64,000 nucleotides of DNA. Source: Cyanophora paradoxa (lineage: Eukaryota; Glaucocystophyceae; Cyanophorales; Cyanophoraceae). Position numbers and translations under genes: made by a program. The DNA lies in contig QPMI01000071.1 of NCBI GenBank assembly GCA_004431415.1, forward strand, positions 1 through 64,000. Direction: 5' to 3'. Below, one piece after another: positions 1-10,033 of this stretch. Every line of letters begins with the position of its first letter. The first letter of the stretch is position 1. The notes under the pieces are model-generated. The model was given only the letters and a program-made list of their open reading frames with translations. It was not told the DNA's origin and made no database searches.

Positions 1-3000
1 GGGCCGGATTTCGACTTCTTGCTCCATCATCTCCCAGAAAACCGCCATTCTTGCGATCGGGCCCGGCGATGCACGCCTCGACGCGCGCGCATCATTGAAA
101 CGACGCAGGCGATGTGGTGCTCCTCGCCGGTCGATGCCCGTCGGCGTGTAGCGCGGATCTCCCTGCAAACCGCGGCCCGCGATCTCGGCGATCGACGGCG
201 TGTCCAACGGCGCGCCGATTCGACGGAGAAAGTCCTCCGGAATGGTGAGAGCGGCCGCCAGTTTGGACTTGGACACGCACTCCAGGAACCGACGGGCGCC
301 CTCGGCCGTCGAGTAGTCGAGGGCGGCGTACTGGGGCACGTATTCGCTGCCCTCGGCCGGGCCCGGAATGGCCGTCCAGTAGAGGAGATCTTTGATTCGT
401 CTTCCGTATCGGGTGCCCAGAGAGGGTGCGCGATCTGGCGCAGCTGCTGTGGGACGAGGGCGGAAGGATGAAGGTCGGGGACTTTTCCGCCGCCCCTCAT
501 GCATCGCAAGGCCGCCGCAACGGCCGAATTGGCCGAGAGGTACGCGCGCACGTCGGACTCGTACTGCTCGCTCGTCGGGGCTGCCGTTGCGAGTCTGGGG
601 CTTCAGGGCGACGGCGAGGCGGGCGGCGTCGGCCACGTTTCCGGGCGGGTTGATGCGAAACTCGACAGGGGAGCCGTCGGGGCCTTGCCCCGCGCGATAC
701 ACGGGCTCGCCACCTTTACGAGTTTTCCGCCGAGTGATTCGATCGCGTAGGCGACGGCGCTCCGGTACACACGGTACAGGCAGGAATCCAGGCGCCGAGA
801 GAGAGTGGCGCGGTCCTCTGCGGTCCGAGCCTTTTTCGACGGCCTCTCTTCGCCTTCGGACCCTTTTCCACCGTCTTCGTCGGTGTCGGAAGCCGCCATC
901 TTGATCGCTTCAGATTCGGCATCTTCGAGGGCCTCCTCCTCGGGCGGCGCTCGGAGGGAGCCTTTAGAACCGCTGGCGAGAGAGGCCTCGAACTCCTCGA
1001 CAACGGCTTTGATCGCGCCGTCCGAGGCTCCCGTGTCGCCGCGAAGGGCGAGCGCCCTCGCCAGAAGAGGGCCTTCGACGATCTTTAGGTCGACGAGGGC
1101 GGGGCTCGCGGCGAGGCGGGCGAGTCCCGCCGCCTTGACATCGTCGATCGAACCGAAGGCGATGGTCGGCAGGTGAAAATTGAAGGGGTGGAGCGGATGG
1201 AGCGGGTGCAACTCGGGGACGCCGAGCGTTGCCAAGATCATCTCCGTGCTCTTCTTCACCCTCGTGAAGGGATTGCAGGCGGACCCGGACGAGTTCGAAG
1301 CGACGTTATCGATGTCGCACTTGGCCTCGCGCGCCGCGTACGTGGGCTCGTCGACCTGGGTGAGGTAGATGCCGAGGCGCGCGCGCCTACGCATCGACTC
1401 GATTGTCTTGCTGGCCATAAAGTCCTCCGGAGTTGTCGCGTAGAGCGGCTGCCCAAGCGTCATCGAGACCTGAGCCTTGTTTAAAACCGCCTGGATGGCC
1501 GACTCGTACTCCTCGTCGCATCATCCTGCGATATGCCGAACTCTTCGCCGAGAGAATTACCGCTCCCATTTCGATCGTCGCCGGACTTGGAGACGAAACG
1601 CACAAAATCCCCGTGGAAGCGGCAGTCGAAGGAGATGCCGGGGGTGGTAGCCAACAAATTCGGGGCGTACTCTTGAGATTTGTAGACGGCGTCCCCGGTC
1701 CGTCCCACCTCGGCCACCAAGGATTTGAATTCTTTCGCATCCAACGACACCCGTTCGAGGAGGTCCCCGTGGTTCGCGATGTAGACGCGCTGCGCGCCGA
1801 GATGGCACATCAACTTCTCCACGAGCATCCGATCGGGCCAGGTGTGATGCGCATTCCGCTCGGCGGTCACGTTTGCGTACACCATGGCGAGCAGGCGCTC
1901 CTCCTCAACATATTCGCGCCATCGCCGCTCGAAAGACTCGTCGTCCTCGTTGCGCTCGCGCTGAAAAGGTCGGAGCGACCCTTTTCCAACTCGGCCAGGC
2001 GTCCCGCCCAGGCGGACGAAAAGATGGCGTTCCGGGTCCACGGGAAGGGTGGCCTCCTTGTCCGCGTCCGAGAAACGCTGGCAGTACATGTTGAGACGTA
2101 CGTGGTTCGCCGAAGGAAGCTCTTCCAGATGCCGCACGCGGTTTTGCCTGGACCTCGCGATCCGTCCCTCCAGTCCGCCCAGCGTCCGTCATGAGCCTGA
2201 ACTTGGGCCGGAACACGTGCCCGTCGAAGCCGACTTGAACGACGTAGTTGGCCATGATCACATCCTTCGTATTCCATTTCTCGGCGTCGTTCAGGTCGCG
2301 TCGCCGCTCGGCGGGGCAGTCGGCGAAGCCCAAAAGGACCCGCTTTTCGGTAAATTGCGGGTTCAACGCGGCCATAACGGCGAAGTTCCGGAACATGTGC
2401 TGCTTGTCGGCGTGCAGGTTTGACGTTCGTATCACTGGTCGTCCCTTTGCGCTCTTTGTAGCCGGTTTCGGAAGGCATGCCGCGGAGAAGAAGGGGCTCC
2501 AGGCGATGGGCACGACAACGTGGACCTCTTCGCGGTAGCGAGCGAGGGACTCGGGCTCGAGAGTTGGAAGACGACCATCGTCTCGCCGGGCGTACCTGGG
2601 ACGCGAGAACTTCGAGGTGCCAAGGCTGCAAATCCTGGCACATCGCGATCACCGACTTGCTCCGTCGCATCGCACGGAGGAGTCTCTTCCACGATTTCTT
2701 CCGGATGCCGTTGAACGTCTCGGAGCTCGAAAAGCGACCGAGCAAGCAGTTAAGCTCGTCCGCAATGAGAATCCCGCGCCGCGAGTCGATGTTCTTGACG
2801 TTTTCAGCCTTGTGAAAGCTCTCCGCGCACACGACGATGCGATCGTGCATCAATCGCTTTTCTTGTCCCGTCTGCTCTTCTCCTTGGCATTTCCGGCACC
2901 GTCCCGGTAACCTCGGAAGCGCTGCGCGTGAAGGGGGCTGTTCTCGTCAACCTCGCCTTGCGCGCGTCCGTTTGCGATGTACGTAGCGTAGCGAGCCGTG

Positions 3001-5473
3001 GGCTCGGAGGCCGTGGCCTTCGATAAGAGTTGCGATTCGAGATAGTTGAGAAGTCCGTTCGGGTTGTCGGCGAGCACGGCGCGCGTCTTCTGCGCGCCGC
3101 ATCCGGCTGCAATCGCGATGGTGTGGGGAAGGGCCACCTTGGGGTCCGTTGAGGAGCGCAGCCGGGTCACCATCACGCCGTCGCCGAGGTGGGGAAGATC
3201 GTCGATCATGATGACCTTGTAATTGCACGACGGGTGTAGATGCCGCGGTCTTGTCGCCTCCGGGATGAGGGCTGGTCGATCGGGTGGCGAAAGATCCTGG
3301 GCGAGGCGGGCGCCACTGCGGGCGACGCGAAGGAGAGGTCGGGACGCGCGTCGGCCGAGTGACTGAGCATTGGCTCCAGAACGTTGGTTCGAATGGCATC
3401 CGAGACGGCCATCACTGGTCTTTGACCGGGTTTTGAAAGAAAATGCTCCGCTTGAGCTCCATGCCACACGCTCCGGCCATGAAGCGGGCCGGACCTGACC
3501 CGACTTGGCGACGGAGATAAAGTGCGTCGTCGAACTTTGTAAACGCGGCCCGCAACGCGGCCGCGTCCACGCGAGAGAGGGACGCGTTGCACGTCTCCGT
3601 CTGATCTTGACCGTTCAAGCTCTTGTAGCGGCACTTTACCCAGACTTTCCGTCGAGAAGGCTGACGCAGGCCATGTGGTTCGTCTCGTCCTTCGAGCCGT
3701 AGTAGACGGCAATGACGAGGCGGTTTACCTTGGCCTCGAGCACCTCCCAGTACGGATGGATGACGTCGCGTTCCTCGGCGGGCGTTGCGCCGACGGCGTC
3801 GAGGCTCCGAGCGAGCTTGGGAAGCGGCGGAAGGTCGGACTCGTACACGCACGAGTGGAGCATGGCGTTGAGGGTTTCGAAGAAATTCTTCTCGAGCTCC
3901 ACAATCTTTTCGCCCGGACCCCCGTATGCCGTCGTGGTGAAGTGGATCGCGTGGTTCAGCTCGCACTGAGAGCTCATACAACGGACGCTCGCCCGAAACA
4001 CGCCAGGCATGCCGTTTCCGCAAACGGTGACGAGGGCGCGGTTGGTCTTATGGTGGAGACCGTACGGACACTCGCCCTGCAACGCGTTGAGGGGATTCGG
4101 AACGGTCACAAAGTTGAAGTAATTGATGGTTCGGCCGCTGTTGCACGTCTTGGCGTTGCGGCTCGTAAACGTAAGCGCCCGATGGCCGTCCGGGAAGAGC
4201 TTTTCGCACACGCGAAACGCGACATCGAATGCCTCTTTGCACTCCGACGAGCCGCCGCCGACGTCGCTACCAGCGATTGTAATCGACGGCACCGGTAGCG
4301 CGCTCGGTGGCTGGCCGTGGGAAGACTCGCCGACGCTCGGGATGGATGGATTGCTCGTAGTTCGCTGCGATATAGTCGTGAAGGCGACGGAGGTGCCCCG
4401 AGAACGCCTCGATCGCCCGGGTCGGGCGCCTCGCGAGGGATGGGAACATCGAGGAAATCTTTGTTGGGGTCGAGCGGTGGGTAGATCATCGCACAGTACG
4501 AGTTGCTCTTCGGGTTTCGCGCGTCCGGAAGGCGTAGACCTTGGCCGCGGCTCCAAACTCCCTCGTCGACATGACGCGAGATGCAGGCGATCTTCTCCTC
4601 GGAGAGCACCTTGAAAACCCGCGAGAACCGCGCCGAGATCTCGTTGCGAAGGCTAGACGCGCCCTCCGGATTGTCCAGACGAAGGCAAAAATGCTCAAAG
4701 TCGTCGTGAAAGACATGGGCCCCGCGGAAGCCCAGGACGACGAAGGGCTTACGGTCGGGACCGAAAGTCTTTGCGATCTCGACGGCGCACTCGACCACAC
4801 GCTCCAGCGCGGCGCTACCGCGGATGTACTCGGCGTACGTGCGGCATTTGTCAAAGTGCTCCTTAAGGGACTTGAGCGCCGCGCCGTCGCCCATCCGGTG
4901 CGCGCTGCTCGACGATTTGAGAAGCTTCTCGCGTCCAGCGCACGCCTCGCTCAGGTCGGCGTCCACATCCACATAGGCGCGGCTGTACACGACGGTTTCG
5001 CGACCGCCCGACGCCGCGATCACCTTGTAGTCGAAGGTGGACTTGAGGAACTTGCCGCGAAAATCATCTGCCTCCAGACGACGAGCGGAATGGAAGGCGA
5101 ATTTTGGGCCAATGTACGGATTGTGGGGATTGTTTCCGACGGGCTTGACGAAGGCCTCGATTGTCGGCGGGGGAGAGGGCCAGGGCGGCTCGGCGCGCTC
5201 GGAGCCGGCGGCCTCTGGTGCGGCGAGCTCGAGCATGCGCGTGCCCGCGACGCACGCGTCCGCCATCTCGACATCGACGTCGCGATCGGCCGTCGAGATC
5301 GCCTTGGCCCCCGCCGCGGCCTCGCGATCGTGGTTCGCCGGCAACACCTCCATGCTCTTCGTTTGCGATATCGATATCGATTGTGCGCCGATTTCAGCGC
5401 CCCGTTCGCCTTTTCCAGCAGCAGGCGAGGGTGGAAGAATCGCACGAATTCGTGCGTCCGTCTCGACACTCAT
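1..5473 (-). pseudogene. Primase-OBP helicase, copy 1, frame broken and 3' end cut
   Basis: Same gene as 33697-39669, missing its last roughly 160 codons beyond the window edge. The start codon is at 5473. Scattered one-base gains and losses relative to copy 2 break the frame many times, for example an extra A near 55 and missing bases near 85, 130 and 950, so no long reading frame survives except the N-terminal part. Either this copy has decayed or its consensus is poor. The second is favoured because other genes are intact here and broken in copy 2. Confidence 0.75.
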
Positions 5474-5537
5474 GTCCGAGGGCCGGGTACCGTCGACGTC
5501 CGGGGCCCGGACCTTCACGGCACGCCCCGGGCCCGTC

Positions 5538-5552
5538 TCCTTATATATGTGC
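5538..5552. promoter_or_regulatory. Shared bidirectional TATA element, copy 1
   Basis: TTATATATG reads as a TATA box on both strands. It lies about 40 bp upstream of the plus-strand ATG at 5587 and about 70 bp upstream of the minus-strand primase ATG at 5473. One AT-rich island in otherwise very GC-rich DNA serves two divergent genes. Confidence 0.6.
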
Positions 5553-5586
5553 CGGCCCCTCCCGGCACGTGCACGGCCCCACGGCC

Positions 5587-6023
5587 ATGACCATGGCCAT
5601 GGCCCCTCCTCGAGCTCCCGAGCCCCGCGTCGGGGATCGCGTCCCCCGGCCCCTCCCCGCCCCCGCCCGGACCTGCCGGGCCTGCGGCGGAGCCGCTCCT
5701 CTCGTCCGCCGCAGTGCACTCTGCTGCGCCTGCCGAGCGCGGTACGAGCGCGAGCGCAGGAGGGCCGTGCGCGTGACCGCGGGGGGCCCCTGCCCCGCGG
5801 CCAGCGACGTCGACCCCCGCGTCGGACGCGTGCGCCGCATCTGCAAGCGATCCGACGGGCTCGTCGTCGCCTACTGCGGCCGCTGCCGAATCGTTACCCC
5901 TCCAGTCCTTCCAGATGGCGACTGAGGCAGGTTTTACAACGGTGCCCAACGTGTCGGCGCGAGGACGATCGAGCTAGAGCGGCGATGCTGAGGGGGCGCG
6001 CCGTCTTGGAGAAAATTGCATAA
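5587..6023 (+). pseudogene. Cys-rich zinc-ribbon-like protein, copy 1, frameshifted
   Basis: Counterpart of the intact gene at 39783-40223. Near 5893 two bases present in copy 2 are missing (CGTTACC against CGTCTTACC), and further single bases are missing near 5925 and 5938. The frame therefore ends early and loses the last Cys pair. The N-terminal Cys pairs are unchanged. Confidence 0.6.
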
Positions 6024-6027
6024 ATAG
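6017..6027 (+). promoter_or_regulatory. TATA box of the RING-like gene overlapping the upstream stop codon
   Basis: GCATAAATAG lies 40-45 bp before the ATG at 6066. Its TAA is also the stop codon of the preceding zinc protein gene, so two genes share the bases. The same arrangement is at 40217-40227 in copy 2. Confidence 0.6.
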
Positions 6028-6065
6028 ATGCGAAACGCGGGAGCATTCGAGGTACCCACTGGGCC

Positions 6066-6737
6066 ATGACGCTCGAGCTCGTCCCGTACGACCCCAAGTG
6101 GGGCGCTGCCCGCTGCTGGCTCGCCGTCGAGCCCGAAGAGGATTCGAGCGTGCGGTACGAGGCGGTTGAGCAGCCGCTCGATGGGGACCCGGCGAGGGAT
6201 TTTCGCGCACGTCGTCAGCACGAACAGTTTGCGACGCTTTGCTTTGTGGCGTGGCGGTGCTTTCGCAATCGTTTCCGCGAGCCTCCTCGGGGAATCTGCG
6301 TTCCGGACGAGTGTCCCGTCTGTCTGGACCGCCTCTTGCGGCCCGTCGCCCTCTCCTGCGGACACGTAATGGATTTCCACTGCCTCGTACGCGTGCATCA
6401 CGCCACGTGCCCCCTCTGCCGCGCCGCGGTCGAGCCAGACGGGATCTACGCGCTGACCGACGAGCACCGTCGCCGGGCGGCCTCGGAGGAGGGTTACGTC
6501 CAGCGGCTTCGCGAGGCCGCCTCGCCCGACGGCGATCTCGGCTGGATGGCCGATCGGATCCGGCGAAGGCTCGCGGACCCGTCTTGGATGGCGTGGGACT
6601 CGGCCGAAGAGCGCGAGAGGAAGGCGCGCCTGCAATTGTACAGAAACTGCGGCGCGTCGAGGGCTGCGGCCGGTATCGATGCTCCATTTTCGCAGAGAGC
6701 CTCGGCCGTGGCGGTCGGCGGCGCATGCGCAGGCTGA
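6066..6737 (+). CDS. RING-finger-like protein (223 aa)
   Basis: Intact 223-residue frame beginning just after a TATA box. A RING-like cluster sits at residues 83-118: CPVC (83-86), CGH (98-100), FHC (104-106), HH (111-112) and CPLC (115-118). Spacing between the third and fifth ligands differs slightly from a textbook C3HC4 finger, so it may be a divergent RING or U-box-like fold. RING proteins usually act as E3 ubiquitin ligases by recruiting an E2 enzyme; that role is inferred. The flanks (1-75 and 130-223) are charged and match nothing I recognise. It lies downstream of a small zinc protein gene. The copy at 40266 has one base less and is broken, so this copy should be taken as the reference. 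Confidence 0.75.
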   Translation: MTLELVPYDPKWGAARCWLAVEPEEDSSVRYEAVEQPLDGDPARDFRARRQHEQFATLCFVAWRCFRNRFREPPRGICVPDECPVCLDRLLRPVALSCGHVMDFHCLVRVHHATCPLCRAAVEPDGIYALTDEHRRRAASEEGYVQRLREAASPDGDLGWMADRIRRRLADPSWMAWDSAEERERKARLQLYRNCGASRAAAGIDAPFSQRASAVAVGGACAG

Positions 6738-7401
6738 ACGTCGGACGCGTATACGTGCATGTACGCGTACGTATAGCGCGTATACGGCCGCAACCATAGC
6801 CAGTCGAGCTAACGTACGCGAAGTACTCAGCCGAGTCCCAGTACGAGTAAACTTGTAAATGAAATGAATCAAAATCGTCCTCGTCGAGCTCGAGCTCGAG
6901 AGAGTGTGTCGCGGTCGCGGCCGATAGCGATAGCACAACGCGAGCACGTCCGCGCGCGGCGTGGGCGTCGGCCCTCGGCAGGCCGGCGCCCCACGCACAG
7001 GCCTAAGGTCGGCGCGCGCGCGACCATGGGCGGCGCGCCCTCGAGCTCGAGCTCGAACGCGAGCTGGCGGCGCCTGGCGCTCGCGGCGGGCGCGGCGGAG
7101 CGCGGACGCGCGCGCAATTCGTGTCTCAGCGCGGGACAGCGCCGGCGGATGGCTATAGGCTATAGCTAGCGCTGGCGCCGCCGGGCCGGCCGCGTCGGCG
7201 CGGGGGCCCGGGGGCTCGAGCTCGGCGCCTCGCCCCGGACTTCGAGCGCCCGCGGCCGGCGCAGCACTAGTACGTATACTGGGATCCGGACCGCCGGCGC
7301 CGGACCGGCTGCAGGGGCCGGGCCGCGGCCGCCGGGCTCGGCGTCGCGCGCGGCGACATCGATCTCAGGAGTCCCGCGCCCGTTGCCGGGCCACTCCGAG
7401 C

Positions 7402-7433
7402 CCCTAGGCAAAGCGGCCTCGCCTCCGTGACAG
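7402..7433 (+). promoter_or_regulatory. Single bipartite module CCCTAGG-N13-CCTCCGTGACAG
   Basis: Outside any array, yet it keeps the two half-sites and the exact 13-bp spacing of the array units. The copy 2 counterpart is 41600-41631. Function unknown. Confidence 0.6.
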
Positions 7434-7510
7434 ATCTAGCCATAGACGGCCGCGGCCCGCGCCGCGGGCCGCGCGCGGGCCCGGCGGGCGGCGGGCGGAG
7501 GCGATTGCGA

Positions 7511-7542
7511 CCCTAGATGGTTCGCCCTCGGCTCCGTGACAG
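7511..7542 (+). promoter_or_regulatory. Single bipartite module CCCTAGA-N13-GCTCCGTGACAG
   Basis: Second isolated module, 109 bp after the first and in the same orientation. It is a perfect match to both half-sites with a different spacer sequence of the same length. The copy 2 counterpart is 41708-41739. Confidence 0.6.
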
Positions 7543-8016
7543 TGACTCAGTGACTCTACCGGTACGGCGGTACCGTCTCTACGGCGGAGTCTACGCCGAC
7601 TCGACGTGCGACGTCGACGTCGACTCTCTCGCCGAGTCCCGGCCCCCGGGTCCGGGTCCGACGTCGACGCCGACTCGACGTCGACGGTCGCCGAGTAACA
7701 TCACTGTACAGTGTACATATATACTATGATACTCAGGCTATGATATATATGTACACCATAGTCGAGCTCGAGCGGCCGTCGGACCGCGAGTACTACGGTA
7801 CGAGTTCCGAAGTTCGAATTCGAAGAACTGATCATGATGCGCATGCGCATTCAATGATTCAATGATATCGATCATGATCATGATCATGATTGCGCATGCG
7901 CCGTGCACATGTACTAGGTACGTCATCATCGGCGTCATGATGATATGGATGCCATGATGCGCATCACGCGCGCGACGGGTACCGGGCGTACTACCGGCCC
8001 GGCGGTGGTCCAGCTA

Positions 8017-8165
8017 GTGCAGTCGACGTCGCGTTGAAGTTCACGCGACGGGTGGTCCGGTGCAGTCGCGTTGAAGTTCACGCGACGGGTGGTGCTGTGC
8101 AGTCGCGTTGAAGTTCACGCGACGGGTGGTCCGGTGCAGTCGCGTTGAAGTTCACGCGACGGTCC
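8017..8165 (+). repeat. Four-unit tandem hairpin repeat, copy 1
   Basis: Units of about 37 bp starting GTGCAGTC. Each contains a near-perfect palindrome: GTCGCG and CGCGAC arms around TTGAAGTTCA, which is itself largely self-complementary. Units are joined by GGGTGGTCCG or GGGTGGTGCT. The array is identical at 42213-42362. A cluster of protein-binding sites or an extruding cruciform are both possible. Confidence 0.8.
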
Positions 8166-8800
8166 AGGGCAAAACGAAATAATTTCGATCATGAAAATAA
8201 TTCTATTTTCCATGAATGACCCCCCGAGCCGGCGCGCGAGGGGCCCGAGGGCTCAGGTCTTTTATATGTTTTGAGCCCATGGGACACGCGCGAGGGGCTG
8301 CGCGAGGGGTCTTTTATATCATTTAGAATTAGATGTCGGCCAAAAATAGACCCGGCCGGGGGCCGGGACCGAAAATAAAATTTTTAATTTAATTGCCACG
8401 TATAAAAACGTACCGGAATTGCCGAGTCGATAAATTGCCGAGGCCAGCTAGACAATTAAATTGAGACAATTGCCAAGTTCTTCTATGGCGTCCTAAGAGA
8501 ATCCCTACCCCAAACAACATTGCCGTGTCGTTAAATTGCCGAATTCGGCGCGCGTATACGTCTCGGCAATTATTAATTACTAAGTTAATTAATATTTGCG
8601 GCAAGTTGCCGGCAACTACGCGGCCTACGCCGGCCGTAATGCGGCCGCGGTACTACCGTACGCGTAGTACGTATACAGCCCGGCCGCGGCCCGCCGTATA
8701 CGTACTACGTAGTAGTACGGTAGTACTACGTATACGCGGCGACCGCGGCGCCAGGCGCCGCCAGCTATAGCTATTAGCTACTAGCCTAGTAGGCTATAGC
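8166..8800. other. AT-rich non-coding region with repeated AATTGCC words
   Basis: From 8385 to 8620 the word AATTGCC, often AATTGCCGA, recurs at least five times on both strands, set in AT-rich DNA such as TTAATTAATATT. The rest is palindromic CGTACTACG and CTATAG words. No gene is visible. The copy 2 counterpart is 42362-43000. Confidence 0.5.
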
Positions 8801-10033
8801 CTACAGCTGCGCTTCTGCGCTACAGCTCACCCGGCGGTCGGAGCTGTACGTATACTACTACGTATACGTAACCGTCGCGACCGCCCGGTGCGCGCGCGCG
8901 CCGCCCCAGTCGATCCCAGACTCCGGCCAGGCTCCCGCCGGCCGGCCCTCGAACGGACCGTCGGACGCAGGCGCGCCCGATTTGCCGCGGGTAGAATCTG
9001 GCAGTTCGCTACCATTAGCTCGGTCGAACGAGCGTCGATCCGAGCACCATGCATATATATATGCATATGCATGTCGATGGCGACGTCGACGGCCCATCAA
9101 AGTGCGCATGCGTGGCGGGCGAAGAACCGATCTGGACCCTCGAGATGATGTTAGATCACTTTTCAAAGTTTCGCGCAGGACCCCGCCGACGCATTTTGAT
9201 GGCTCACTCGACCGAGCCTCCCGCCCGTCGGAGGCAGCTCTAATGCATCAAACGTTGATTACTGATCGCTCTCTTATTCGCATCGAGGAGGACGATGATG
9301 GCTCGCGCGCCCGGGCCGCTCGGGCGCTCTAGATCTAGATCTGCGGCCAAGACTTCCCTCCGCAGTGCGCTTTAGCGAGCGCGTGCACGCACTGTTGTCG
9401 TTCTGTAACGCATACCGCGCGGTTGAACTCAAGATGGAGTTCTCGCCGCACGGGGGCTATGCGCGTGCACAACGCGGAGACGCGCTTGCGGCCGTCCGCC
9501 GCCGCGGGCCCTCCCCGCCGCGCCCGTTCCTCCGGAGTCCAGCCCGCGCTGCCCGCCACCGTCCGCCGCCCGGCCGCGGCCTCGCCCGCCGCGCCCCGTT
9601 CTCTAGCCCGCACTGCGGCCATCCGCCGCCGCGGGCCCTCGCCCGCCGGCGCGCCGCGTCCCGTCCCTCCATCCCTCCCTCCGGATCCGTACTAGTCTCG
9701 CCCCTGCGCTTCCATTGTTCGCCACATTGCGACGGAAAAGGATTTCTAATTATAAAATGGAACAACGTTCTATAGCATAGCTACTAGCTCGAGGCTCTAG
9801 GGCTCTCTAGATATGGAGTATGTAGTTCGCTTATCAATCGGGGCATGCGCACCCCTGCTTTCCTTTCCCCGACCAGAATCTGACTTTCTCTCTTCTTTTG
9901 CAATCAGAAACCTCTTTACATACACGTTAACCAATCTGTAATAAGAAGAACAAGAACGTAATAAAAGTACAAGGTTTTTAATTGTCCGAAGAGTACTAGA
10001 CTAGTTAAATTAAAGGAAAGATAGAACGAAAGC
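8801..10033. other. Non-coding region and 3' flank of the AAA+ gene
   Basis: No supportable gene. From about 8830 this copy begins to lack single bases relative to copy 2, mostly in G or C runs. The AT-rich part 9830-10033 lies just downstream of the minus-strand AAA+ gene and probably holds its 3' untranslated region and polyadenylation signals. Confidence 0.45.

Larger units (their letters stand above)
6738..8016. other. Non-coding, palindrome-rich region
   Basis: No convincing gene. The stretch is full of short self-complementary words such as CGTATACG, GAGCTCGAGCTC, GCTATAGGCTATAGC, TGATCATGATCATGATCA and GCGCATGCGC. From 7690 to 7960 it turns AT-richer. It also holds two single copies of the bipartite module (7402-7433, 7511-7542). 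It could be a regulatory, replication or recombination region. Confidence 0.5.

Noticed and set aside
8017-8165. CRISPR array
   Set aside because: The units have no variable spacers, there are only four, and no cas genes are present; they are plain tandem palindromes in a eukaryotic context.
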